From: an uncultured Eubacteriales bacterium
GTDB taxonomy: Bacteria > Bacillota > Clostridia > Oscillospirales > Acutalibacteraceae
NCBI GenBank assembly: GCA_934486705.1
Contig: CAKSQS010000001.1
Span: 1 to 64,000 of the forward strand
Direction of reading: 5' to 3'
DNA length: 64,000 bases
Position numbers and translations under genes: made by a program. Positions 24,249 to 33,311 of the stretch are shown here, piece after piece. Position 1 is the first letter of the stretch, and each line of letters starts with the position of its first letter. The notes beneath the pieces were generated by a model. The model was given only the letters and a program-made list of their open reading frames with translations, was not told the origin of the DNA and did no database searches.

Positions 24249-27200
24249 ATGAAAAAGAATTTAACGCGTATTATTTCGGCGGCGCTTTGCCTGTTTCTTG
24301 CGTCGCCTGGGGTTTTTGCACCCGAAATTGCGGCTGAAACGCCGTATGAAGCGCATAACGGCATACGGGTTATAAGCGATTGCTCGGCTGTTACGGGCAG
24401 GCGGGCAACCGCAAACGTGCCTGACGGACACGGGTTCAAGGTGGCGCTTACAGCCGCAGGGTCAAACGCCGAAAACATAACAAACGCCGATTTCGGCACG
24501 GGAATATATTTCACAAGGGCAGAACTTGAAAAGGGCGCGTTTGTAATTTATTTCTCGCATGACGAAACTCGCCTGAGAGAGGCGGACGGCGAAACGGAAA
24601 AGACATATGCCGATAATGTTTTTGTGTTTATTTTCGATAATATGGCAAGCGGCGCGAGAATACAGCTCGGCGGAAATAAGGAAAGCACAAAGCCGATATA
24701 TTTTGTATCCTCAAGCGACGGGCGGCTGCTGCGGTTTGATACGGCGAACGCCTCCACGGGCTTGGCTGTCGATAAGGAGACGGGGACTTATTACAGCGAG
24801 GGCTACTGGATAATTCCCGGTGCGTCGCTTAACCTTGACGGCATATCGGCAGAGGAAAGCCACAGCCTTGCGGGGATAAAGTGCAACCCGCGAAACAGAA
24901 CGGCAAACGGCGGCTATGTAAGTGCCACCTGTAATTTTTATTACGATAATTTCTGCTTTGCGGAAAATTTATCGGATATTTTCGGTTCTTCCGAAAGCGG
25001 CGGATTTGAATACGAGGCGGGCTCGGTTTACCCGGTTTATAAACTCGGACCGCAGAGGTGTTCGGGCGAAATTGCGGCACCCTGCGCGGAAAACGGGCTG
25101 AAATTACATAAAAACCGCATTTTGCTCAAAAGGGGAAGCGGCGGTTACAGGGCGGATATTTATACCGATAAAAGCGTTTATATATCTTCGGTGGAAGTCC
25201 CTGCGGGGAGCGGATATACCTCGGCTTACCTTGCCTGCGGCGGAGATATGCTGATACAGGCGGTAAGCGGCGGCAGCGTATCGTCCACGGAAAAAATAAA
25301 CTGCGCGGGTGATATTAACCGCGACGGCGCGCGGGATGTGCGCGACCTTATAGCGCTTAAAAGGCTGACGGCGGCAGCGGGCTGCGAATATAACAGCGAT
25401 TTAAGCGGCGACGGCAGAACAGACGCGGCGGATACGGTTTTGCTGAGGCAAATGCTTTTAGGGCTTGAAACGGCTGTGTTTGCGGGAGAGACCGCCGAGA
25501 CATATGTTTACGATGAAAATAATTACCCAGATTATTCGGGGAAATATGGGGTGTCAAAATTGGAAAACAGCAAAAACAACAAATTTATATTCAAGGGTGC
25601 GGCGTATACCTATGCCGTTACCGCAGCAAACGAGGAAATTTTAGCGCTTAACGACCGCGTTACGGGGGATATGATAGATATAACCGACGGCGGCGGAACG
25701 GCGATGCTGAACGATGACGGCAACGCGCTGCTTGTAAAAAAAAGCGGAATAGAGCGCCTTGTGCCCGAGGGCAACAAATTGAGCGTTTACTATTCCTTAA
25801 CGGGTGCGGCCGCGGAAAACGCAAGCATTGTAAACACATATACATTTCTTGAAAACTGCATAAAGGTATCGCAGCATATAACCTTTAGATCGGATAAATA
25901 TACGGTGGCGGCTAAATATTCCTCCGTTGCGAGAAAGGTTTTTCAGAGCTACACCTCAGAGGACGCGCGAATGGTAAGCAAATGGGTGTACCCCGAAAAC
26001 GGCGATTACCCGTATCAGTTGGGCGAATCGGTGGGAACGGTTATGAAATTCGATAATAACCACTCGCTTTACACCTTTTTGAGCGTGGCTGAGGACGCGG
26101 CGCTCTACCCGCCATCACACCCTAAGCAGAGCATACCGCTTACGTTTGAAAACGGCAAGGATATAGATATTACCGCAGAATACAGCTTAGTTCCTGCAAC
26201 CGTTTCGGGCGGCGAATATGACGGTTATTTGCCGCTTTTCAGCGGCAGAGGCTCGGATTTTGCCGCAGGGGTCTTCCCGGTGACCGAAAACACCGAAAAA
26301 TCCACTGTTTTTGTGGGCGACAGTGTGGATTTGCGGCTTAATGTTTCCAATCTTGTTCCGCACGGCATAAAGTATACGCTTTGCTATTCGCTTTATGATT
26401 ACTACGGCACGCTTATAGATGTGGGCAGCTTTGAGGATGTTCCGCTTGCCGCCGAAACCGCCGAAAACAGGGTGCTGCATATTGAGGGTAAGTATGGTGT
26501 GTACTACATTGATTTGAGGGTGCGCACAGATAATTACGAGCATACAGAGTGCTATCCGTTCGCGCTTATTCCCACCGCCGAATATAAGTACCGCTCCACA
26601 AATCCGTTCGGTATAGCGTCCGCTGCGGATAACGGCGTGGAATCCGACGCGATGCTTGCGGGCAAGCTGAATATCAAGGTGGGAACGGGCAACTACCGCT
26701 TTGTGGGTAATGCAAAGGGGTATCAGCGGCAGATGACCGAATATCTGCACGAAAACGGCGTGAAGATAAACGTTCAGCTTAATATGAACAGCATAAAGCC
26801 CTGGGGCTTTAAAACGGCTGAAGAGCTTGTAAAGGCAGTGAACGACTATCTGCCCGGACTTCGCAGCATTACCGACAGCGTGGAGATAGGCAACGAAATA
26901 AACTTTTCCTACACCGAGGGCAAGGAGGAAGACCCCGCCGCCTATGCCGAAAGGTATATAAACGATATGTATATACCCTCAAGCGATACGGTGCACAGCG
27001 CAGGCTTTAAATATGCCAATGCCGGAATATCCGCCTGCGATACCAACTGGTTTGATAAGGTAATGGGCAAAACACAGGAGCTTTGGGACAGAACGGATAT
27101 ACTTTCGGTTCATCCCTACGGTCACCCCTGCGTGCCCGACCTTTGCGGAAAGGGCGAGCAGAGCGGCAAATGGAATTACGAGGCGGCGCTTATAAGAACC

Positions 27201-27857
27201 GTAAACGCGCTTAAAAAGCACGGCGAGAAGGAATGGTACATTACCGAAACCGGCAACACAACGCCGCCGCTTAATATGATGCAGACGGATCTGCGCACCC
27301 AGGCGGATTACGAAATGCGGGAGCTTATTATGGGTCACGCATACGGCGCTTCAAGAATACAGCTTTACTGCTTTTTCGACCGCGCTTCCTATAACAACGG
27401 CTACAGCGCAGAGGACGCGGAGCTGAATTACGGCATATTCTATCAGCCCGACTTTTTGGGCGTTGTAAAGCCGAAACCGGCGGCTGCGGCGTTTGCGGTT
27501 ATAAACTCGGTGACGGACGGTATTGAAAAAACCGAGGAATACGGTAAATACACCCGTGCCGACGGTACTTTGCGGGTATTTAAAATAACCCGTAAGGACG
27601 GGAACGACGTTTATGCGGTCTGGTCGAACAAATATCCGCTTTCAAACGGCATTTACGGCAAGCAGACAGAGCGCGTGCCCTCAATGCCGTGGATAGACAA
27701 ATGGACGGGCAAATATGAAAACGTGACCTTTGAAACCGAGAACGGCAGCGCAGAGGTGACCGACGTTATGGGCAATAAAAAGGTATATACCGCCAAGGAC
27801 GGCAAAATCACCGTGCCCGTATCCGGCTCAATACTTTACATAAGTGGAATAAAATAA
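24249..27857 (+). CDS. Secreted dockerin-bearing glycosidase, clan GH-A (paralogue 2)
   Basis: 1202 residues with a signal peptide (ISAALCLFLASPGVFAPEIAA). Order: an unnamed module at about 36-268 (KPIYFVSSSDG, EGYWIIPGASL, NFYYDNFCF); a dockerin at about 353-405 with two calcium loops (GDINRDGARDVRD; SDLSGDGRTDAAD); then the beta and barrel regions shared with the preceding gene (about 420-1202). The acid/base is E883 (EIGNE) and the nucleophile E1000 (WYITETG). The dockerin lies inside the chain rather than at the end, which is unusual. It would dock to a cohesin scaffold that is not in this window. The gene starts 15 bases after the paralogue's stop with a weak ribosome site. Confidence 0.85.
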   Translation: MKKNLTRIISAALCLFLASPGVFAPEIAAETPYEAHNGIRVISDCSAVTGRRATANVPDGHGFKVALTAAGSNAENITNADFGTGIYFTRAELEKGAFVIYFSHDETRLREADGETEKTYADNVFVFIFDNMASGARIQLGGNKESTKPIYFVSSSDGRLLRFDTANASTGLAVDKETGTYYSEGYWIIPGASLNLDGISAEESHSLAGIKCNPRNRTANGGYVSATCNFYYDNFCFAENLSDIFGSSESGGFEYEAGSVYPVYKLGPQRCSGEIAAPCAENGLKLHKNRILLKRGSGGYRADIYTDKSVYISSVEVPAGSGYTSAYLACGGDMLIQAVSGGSVSSTEKINCAGDINRDGARDVRDLIALKRLTAAAGCEYNSDLSGDGRTDAADTVLLRQMLLGLETAVFAGETAETYVYDENNYPDYSGKYGVSKLENSKNNKFIFKGAAYTYAVTAANEEILALNDRVTGDMIDITDGGGTAMLNDDGNALLVKKSGIERLVPEGNKLSVYYSLTGAAAENASIVNTYTFLENCIKVSQHITFRSDKYTVAAKYSSVARKVFQSYTSEDARMVSKWVYPENGDYPYQLGESVGTVMKFDNNHSLYTFLSVAEDAALYPPSHPKQSIPLTFENGKDIDITAEYSLVPATVSGGEYDGYLPLFSGRGSDFAAGVFPVTENTEKSTVFVGDSVDLRLNVSNLVPHGIKYTLCYSLYDYYGTLIDVGSFEDVPLAAETAENRVLHIEGKYGVYYIDLRVRTDNYEHTECYPFALIPTAEYKYRSTNPFGIASAADNGVESDAMLAGKLNIKVGTGNYRFVGNAKGYQRQMTEYLHENGVKINVQLNMNSIKPWGFKTAEELVKAVNDYLPGLRSITDSVEIGNEINFSYTEGKEEDPAAYAERYINDMYIPSSDTVHSAGFKYANAGISACDTNWFDKVMGKTQELWDRTDILSVHPYGHPCVPDLCGKGEQSGKWNYEAALIRTVNALKKHGEKEWYITETGNTTPPLNMMQTDLRTQADYEMRELIMGHAYGASRIQLYCFFDRASYNNGYSAEDAELNYGIFYQPDFLGVVKPKPAAAAFAVINSVTDGIEKTEEYGKYTRADGTLRVFKITRKDGNDVYAVWSNKYPLSNGIYGKQTERVPSMPWIDKWTGKYENVTFETENGSAEVTDVMGNKKVYTAKDGKITVPVSGSILYISGIK

Positions 27858-27951
27858 TTGCGCAAATCGCTTTGCCGACGTTATTCGGAGGAGGTGGTTT
27901 GCGGAGGCAGGGCTTAAATACAAAAACCTAAATTCGGAAGGAGAAAATTTT

Positions 27952-30150
27952 ATGTTTAAAAACGCAAGAAAACTTCTCTCGGCAATTCTTTCTTTAACAC
28001 TGGCGGCGGGCGCTGTGTGCGCGCTGCCCGCTTCGGCTGAAAACGCCGAAATCAACCCGCAGGAGCATTTACGGCTTATAAGCAGCTGCTCAAATTTTGC
28101 CGCTGCCGTCTGCACCGATAAAACACCCGACGGAAAGGGCTTTAAGGTGTCTGTTACAAATAAGAACGGCGCGCAGAATATAACAAAGAAATTTAAAACT
28201 ATAGAAAATTCACTTACATTCACAAGGGATTCTCTGGAAAAAGGCGCTTTTATAATATGGTTCGGTCACGATAAGGAGCGAAACGGGGAAACCGCATATG
28301 CAAGCAATAATTTCCTGTTCCGTTATGACGATGTTAACAGCTATGATATGCGGTTGAACGGAACTGCAGGCGCTCCCGCTCCCGTATATTTTATTTCCTC
28401 GGCTGACGGCACGGTTTTACGAAACGATGTAATCAACACGGCTACAGGACTTGCAATGAATGCCGACGGCGAGTATTTCAACGAGGGATATTGGGTAATA
28501 CCCGGCTCTTCATTACAGCTTTCAAAATTTACGGATGACAGCAGCCACGAGCTTACATTGGTTCAGTGCAGCCCGACTAATAAGGACAGAAATAACGTTG
28601 ATGTGAGCGCTGCATTTGAGTATTACTATGACAATCTTTGCTTCGTGGATAATATTGAGGATATTCTCGGCAGCAAAACGGGTGATGACTTTGCCTACGG
28701 GGCGGGTTCAACCTACCCTGTTTATAAGTTAGGCTTTATGACCGGCAGAAACGGCGCAGAACCGAATATTTCGGCTGAGGGCGGCAGCGTTACCGCAACT
28801 GGTCTTTCGGACGGCTCGGTTTTAAACGTATATAAAAACGACGGCTTTATGGCATCGGCGGCAGCCGAAAACGGCAAGGCGGTGATAAACGGGCTTGCAA
28901 GCGGCAGCTACAAATTCCAAACGGCGGATATAGACGAAAACGGTAAATACTGCAATGTTTCCGAAACGGCGGCGGAGTCGATAGCCGAGTTTGATTATTC
29001 GGGGCTGCATATAATACGCGATTATACCGACCTTACGGCATACGACCCCGCAACCGGCATAGGCAACGGAACGAATAATGTTCCCGACGGCAGGGGCTTT
29101 ATAACCCGTACAAAGGGCGTGGGCAGCGTTGAAAACTTCCATAATTCTTTCTATAGGGAAACGCTTACCTCGGAAACAGTTAATAACGGCGCGCTTGTAT
29201 TTTATTATAAGTATGATGAGGAAAGAACCGTTAACGGCGAGACCGAAACGGCTTATGCAGATATTGTACCGAGCCTTGCATTTATGAAGGAGGGCGATAC
29301 GGCGAATACGGTTGTTTCCATAAAAGCCGCCACCAATAACAGGCAGCCGGTTTACTTTATTTCCTCGCAGGACGGTACCGTTATAAAGAACAGCACCTAC
29401 AATTCCTCGGTTCAGCTTGCAAAATCGGGCGATAATTACTACAATTCGGGCTGGTGGATAGTTCCGCTTTCGACAATGAAGACATCGGCAGACATGGGTA
29501 TAGAAGAGCTCGGCGAAGAATATAAGCTTAACGGCGTTAAATTCCTCTGCAGAAATATTGCTCTGAGCGGCGGACTTTCCAATGCCGATTGCACCTTCTA
29601 TCTTGATAATTTTGCAATAATCGATAATATTGAGGATATTTTGGGCGCGAAGGACAGCGACGGTAATTACACCTTTGATTCGGGCTTGGTTTACCCCGTT
29701 TACAATCTCGGCTCGCTTGATACGGCAAGCTCCGCTCCGCAATTCGATAAATCGGCAAATGCCGTTCGCACGGGAAAGAGCTTAACCGTTAAACGTCCGG
29801 CAGAGTATGCCGACAGCGCATGGAAACTGAACATTTATATCAACGGCAAAGGACTTGCCGAATCGGTAAAGCTCGGCGCGGATGTGAACGAGTATGCCAC
29901 TGCCGAATATAACTCGGCAAATGTGCGTATTCAAATTATATGCGGCGGCAGCGCCCTTACCGTGACCGATATAAACCGCGCGGGTGATATTAAGGATAAC
30001 GGGTATATAGACCTGCTCGACATTATAGCGCTTAAAAAGCTTACGGTAAACAGCGGCACAACCTACAACAGCGATATTGACGGCGACGGGTTTACAAACT
30101 CTAAGGATATAGCGCTGCTCAAAAAAATGCTGCTCGGTGTGGCGGTATAA
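27952..30150 (+). CDS. Secreted dockerin protein with two copies of an unnamed module
   Basis: 732 residues with a signal peptide (LSLTLAAGAVCALPASA). Two divergent copies of one module occupy about 40-260 and 350-587. Each has PVYFISS-[AQ]DGTV, a G-[YW]-W-[VI]-[VI]-P motif, a [YF]Y-[DL]-DN-[LF] motif, DNIEDILG and YPVY-[KN]-LG. A short beta linker separates them. A dockerin follows at about 674-732 (GDIKDNGYIDLLDIIALKK; SDIDGDGFTNSKD; KKMLLG). No catalytic domain is evident, so a binding or adhesion role fits best (inference). GGAAGGAG precedes the ATG. The first module resembles the one in the enzyme before it, which implies a common partner or substrate. Confidence 0.8.
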   Translation: MFKNARKLLSAILSLTLAAGAVCALPASAENAEINPQEHLRLISSCSNFAAAVCTDKTPDGKGFKVSVTNKNGAQNITKKFKTIENSLTFTRDSLEKGAFIIWFGHDKERNGETAYASNNFLFRYDDVNSYDMRLNGTAGAPAPVYFISSADGTVLRNDVINTATGLAMNADGEYFNEGYWVIPGSSLQLSKFTDDSSHELTLVQCSPTNKDRNNVDVSAAFEYYYDNLCFVDNIEDILGSKTGDDFAYGAGSTYPVYKLGFMTGRNGAEPNISAEGGSVTATGLSDGSVLNVYKNDGFMASAAAENGKAVINGLASGSYKFQTADIDENGKYCNVSETAAESIAEFDYSGLHIIRDYTDLTAYDPATGIGNGTNNVPDGRGFITRTKGVGSVENFHNSFYRETLTSETVNNGALVFYYKYDEERTVNGETETAYADIVPSLAFMKEGDTANTVVSIKAATNNRQPVYFISSQDGTVIKNSTYNSSVQLAKSGDNYYNSGWWIVPLSTMKTSADMGIEELGEEYKLNGVKFLCRNIALSGGLSNADCTFYLDNFAIIDNIEDILGAKDSDGNYTFDSGLVYPVYNLGSLDTASSAPQFDKSANAVRTGKSLTVKRPAEYADSAWKLNIYINGKGLAESVKLGADVNEYATAEYNSANVRIQIICGGSALTVTDINRAGDIKDNGYIDLLDIIALKKLTVNSGTTYNSDIDGDGFTNSKDIALLKKMLLGVAV

Positions 30151-30190
30151 GGAGCATAAGGCACTGCGAAAAACAGAGGAGCAAATATAA

Positions 30191-31891
30191 ATGAGAGAAA
30201 CGGTTCATAATGTTGATTTTTGCGTTGTAGGCGGCGGTCTGGCGGGCTTGTGCGCCGCGCTTGCCGCAGCGCGGAAGGGAATAAAGGTCGCTGTAATGCA
30301 GGATCGTCCCGTATTCGGGGGGAACGCCTCGAGCGAGGTGCGTATGTGGGTGTGCGGCGCTCACGGAGCTGATAACAGGGAAACGGGTATTTTGGAAGAA
30401 ATAATACTTGAAAATTTCTATGTGAATCCCGAAAGCAATTTTTATGTATGGGACAGCGTGCTTTTCGGGAAAGCGTTTACCCAGGAAAATTTGGAAATGA
30501 TTCTTAATTGCAGCTGCCTTGACTGCACTATGGACGGAAATACGGTCAAAAGCGTAAAGGGCTGGCAGACTACCACGCAAAGCTACCATACCGTTAACGC
30601 AAAATATTTTGCCGATTGCTCGGGTGACTCTGTTTTAGCGCCGCTTACAGGCGCGGAATTTATGCTCGGAAGAGAGGCTAAAGTTCGCTTCGGCGAAAGC
30701 ATTGCGCCTGATACGGCGGATAGGAAAACAATGGGTATGAGCTGCTTGCTGCAGGCAAGGGAAACGAACAGACCGCAAAAATTTATTCCGCCCACATGGG
30801 CGAATAAATATGAAAGCGACGCCGACCTGCCGAACGTAGACCAGTATATGAACGATGACAACAACTTTTGGTGGATAGAACTCGGCGGCGACAAGGACAG
30901 CATTGCGGATACGGAAGAGGTGCGCAACGAGCTTTTAAAAATCGTTTTCGGCGTGTGGGATCACATTAAAAACAAGGGCGACCACGGCGCGGAAAACTGG
31001 GCGCTCGATTGGGTGGGCTTTTTGCCCGGAAAACGTGAAAGCAGGCGCTATGTGGGCGATGTTACCGTAAATCAAAACGACGTTGTTTCGGGCGGCAGGT
31101 TTCCCGACAGTGTGGCGTATGCCGGCTGGACTATGGATAACCATTTCCCCGAGGGCTTTAATTTCAGACCCGGCTGCGAGGATATAACTATTCAGCACCC
31201 GGTTAACGAGCCGTGGGGCATACCGTGGCGCAGCCTTTATTCAAAAAATATTTCCAATTTGCTGTTTGCGGGCAGAAATATAAGCGTTACCCACGTGGCG
31301 CTTTCTTCTTCAAGAGTTATGGCAACCTGCGGAATTTTGGGCCAGGCGGTAGGAACGGGAGCTGCGCAGGCAGTAAACACAAATACCGATATAAGAAATA
31401 TTGATATTGACACATTGCAGCAAACGCTGCTTTATGACGATTGCTTTATACCGAATGTCCGCCGCAGAATATCGCCGCTTGCGGCAGGGGCGGAGGTCAA
31501 CTGCGAAATTGTAAGAAACGGGTTAGATAGGGGAGAAAAAAATCTATGGCTCGGGGAAAGCGGAGATTTTCTTGAATACAGGTTTGCAGAGCCTGCGGCT
31601 GTTAAGGAAGTACGAATAGTGTTCGACAGCAAGCTCAACCGCACCGAGCGCAATATGCGGTGCAGCTACCCCTTGAATATGGCGCAGGCAAAGCCCCCCG
31701 AAACGCTTATAAGAGATTACACCGTTTCCTGCGAGCTTGAAAGCGGCGAAATTAAAAATATTGAGGTTAAGGATTCGCATACGCGCTTCGCAGTACATAA
31801 AATAGGCGAAAGAATAAAGAGCGTGCGCCTTACCCCGAAAACCACATGGGGCGATAAAAAATTCCGTGTATTCGGCTTTGAGCCGGTATAA
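30191..31891 (+). CDS. FAD-dependent oxidoreductase (PF12831 type)
   Basis: 566 residues, cytoplasmic, no signal peptide. The FAD-binding dinucleotide motif is at the N terminus (VVGGGLAGLCAALAAARKG), followed by VFGGNASSEVRMWV, which is typical of the FAD_oxidored family. Later segments GRNISVTHVALSSSRVM and TCGILGQAVGTGAA match the second cofactor-contacting region. The last 120 residues look like a beta-sandwich tail (LWLGESGDFLEYRF). Substrates of this family are mostly unknown, and members are frequent in glycan clusters. GAGGAG precedes the ATG, and it is the last gene of the run before a strong terminator. Confidence 0.85.
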   Translation: MRETVHNVDFCVVGGGLAGLCAALAAARKGIKVAVMQDRPVFGGNASSEVRMWVCGAHGADNRETGILEEIILENFYVNPESNFYVWDSVLFGKAFTQENLEMILNCSCLDCTMDGNTVKSVKGWQTTTQSYHTVNAKYFADCSGDSVLAPLTGAEFMLGREAKVRFGESIAPDTADRKTMGMSCLLQARETNRPQKFIPPTWANKYESDADLPNVDQYMNDDNNFWWIELGGDKDSIADTEEVRNELLKIVFGVWDHIKNKGDHGAENWALDWVGFLPGKRESRRYVGDVTVNQNDVVSGGRFPDSVAYAGWTMDNHFPEGFNFRPGCEDITIQHPVNEPWGIPWRSLYSKNISNLLFAGRNISVTHVALSSSRVMATCGILGQAVGTGAAQAVNTNTDIRNIDIDTLQQTLLYDDCFIPNVRRRISPLAAGAEVNCEIVRNGLDRGEKNLWLGESGDFLEYRFAEPAAVKEVRIVFDSKLNRTERNMRCSYPLNMAQAKPPETLIRDYTVSCELESGEIKNIEVKDSHTRFAVHKIGERIKSVRLTPKTTWGDKKFRVFGFEPV

Positions 31892-31909
31892 ATTGATAAA
31901 AATAAGCCG

Positions 31910-31942
31910 GCAGCGCACCCCGATTTTTTCGGGGTGCGCTGC
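31910..31942. terminator. Bidirectional terminator between convergent genes
   Basis: A perfect 14-bp stem (GCAGCGCACCCCGA / TCGGGGTGCGCTGC, loop TTTTT) lies between the FAD oxidoreductase (+) and the GH109-like gene (-). Confidence 0.8.
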
Positions 31943-31955
31943 GTGTTGTTAAAAG

Positions 31956-33200
31956 CTAATTCTTTTTGCGGTCAAGGGAATACTCAAGCTCTGCAAGGTC
32001 GTTGCGCATATACCATTTGCCGCAGGTGAAATCGGGCACGGAAACCGGCGCGCCTCCCGCCGCCAATGATTGCTCGCTTAGCGGCGTTATGCTCATATAA
32101 AGCGCGGTATCGTATACGTCTATCGGCGGGCGGACATTTTTACTTGCCGCCTCGCAAAAGGCGTGCAGCACTATCCAATCCATACCGCCGTGACCGCCCT
32201 GTGGAGTATAGTCCTGCCAAAGCGGGTGCATATAGTCCTTTTCGTAGCCCTCGGCGTTGCCCCAGAGCTTTTTCGGCTCAAAGTCAAATTTATTGTGCTC
32301 GCCGTCTAAAAATATGCTGTCGGTATCCTCAAAATACGCGCCGCGAGTTCCGCGAACGGTAAAGCCGCGGGAGTATGCGCGGGGCAGGGTGGTATCAAGC
32401 GTAATTACTATTGTCTGACCGAGCTTTGTTTTAAGCACCGTAGTTACAACATCCCCCTGGGCAAACTCGGCTTTTGTAAGCGGGTCGCTTTCGGGACGTT
32501 TCTGAATTATGTATTCGTGAAGTCCGCGCGAGCAGCTCGCAGCAGATGCAAGGCTTACAATGCGGTTGCCGTTGTTTATATCAAGCAGCTTTGCTATCGG
32601 GCCTAATTCGTGCGTGGGGTAGTTTTCACAGTTGCGGTTAAGATAATTGCGCAGCCTGTAATGCCTGTTTTCCCCGCCGTTTGAAATTTCCTCGCGCAGG
32701 TCGTGGCGGTAGCCACCTTCGCAGTGAACAATGTCGCCCAAAACGCCCTTTCTGAACATATTAAGCACCATAAGCTCGCGCATTCCGTAGCAGCAGTTTT
32801 CAAGCAGCATACAGTGCGTGCCCGTTTCCTCAAAGGTGCGCACCAAGCGCCAGCAGTCATCAAGCGAGTATGCCCCGCCAACCTCTAAGCCTACGTATTT
32901 ACCGGCTTTCATGGCGTCAACGGCTATTTGTATGTGCGCTTCCCATGCGGCGGATACTATTACCGCGTCAATATTCGGGCTTGAAAGTATTTCGCGGTAA
33001 TCTTCCGTTTCAAAAGGTCGCGGCAGACCCGCCTTTTCAATCAGGTCGGCGGCGGCTTTTGTTCTGTCCTCATACAAATCGCAAACCGCAGCCAAGGCAA
33101 GCACCTTTTCCTCATGCGCCATGGGAATAAGGTTATCCGTCAAAAGCCCCGTTCCGCGCGCACCGAGACCGATTATTCCGCATCTCAGAATTTTTTCCAT
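31956..33200 (-). CDS. Gfo/Idh/MocA oxidoreductase, GH109-like NAD-dependent glycosidase candidate
   Basis: 414 residues. The Rossmann NAD-binding motif is GIIGLGARGTG at about 8-18. Residues E161 (HCEGGYRHDLR) and H197 (YPTHELGP, 194-201) match the arrangement of GH109-type enzymes, which use bound NAD to oxidise, eliminate and rehydrate glycosides; NCCYGM at about 135-140 is also reminiscent of that group. A plain sugar dehydrogenase is the alternative. No signal peptide, so it acts on imported sugars. The gene is transcribed toward the FAD oxidoreductase and away from an AraC regulator. ACGGAG precedes the ATG, and the promoter has a TATAAT box. Confidence 0.82.
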   Translation of the reverse strand: MEKILRCGIIGLGARGTGLLTDNLIPMAHEEKVLALAAVCDLYEDRTKAAADLIEKAGLPRPFETEDYREILSSPNIDAVIVSAAWEAHIQIAVDAMKAGKYVGLEVGGAYSLDDCWRLVRTFEETGTHCMLLENCCYGMRELMVLNMFRKGVLGDIVHCEGGYRHDLREEISNGGENRHYRLRNYLNRNCENYPTHELGPIAKLLDINNGNRIVSLASAASCSRGLHEYIIQKRPESDPLTKAEFAQGDVVTTVLKTKLGQTIVITLDTTLPRAYSRGFTVRGTRGAYFEDTDSIFLDGEHNKFDFEPKKLWGNAEGYEKDYMHPLWQDYTPQGGHGGMDWIVLHAFCEAASKNVRPPIDVYDTALYMSITPLSEQSLAAGGAPVSVPDFTCGKWYMRNDLAELEYSLDRKKN

Positions 33201-33251
33201 ATAATCAACTCCGTTTTTTTATATTGCTGCTTGAAATATAACATATCTTTA

Positions 33252-33299
33252 ATTATAATAAAATATAAATAAGGGTCAATTTGTTATAAATTCGGGTCA
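33252..33299 (-). promoter_or_regulatory. Promoter with AraC-type direct repeats overlapping the -35
   Basis: On the minus strand TTGACC (33279-33274) and TATAAT (33257-33252) are 16 bases apart and drive the GH109-like gene. GGGTCA occurs on the plus strand at 33273-33278 and 33294-33299, exactly 21 bases apart, and the inner copy overlaps the -35. This is the geometry of AraC class II operators. Confidence 0.6.
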
Positions 33300-33311
33300 C
33301 GGTGATGTAAT

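Noticed and set aside
28822..29742. 306-codon minus-strand frame within the dockerin gene
   Set aside because: Arises from codon bias of the sense gene; rich in Arg, Tyr, Ile and Cys with no ribosome site.
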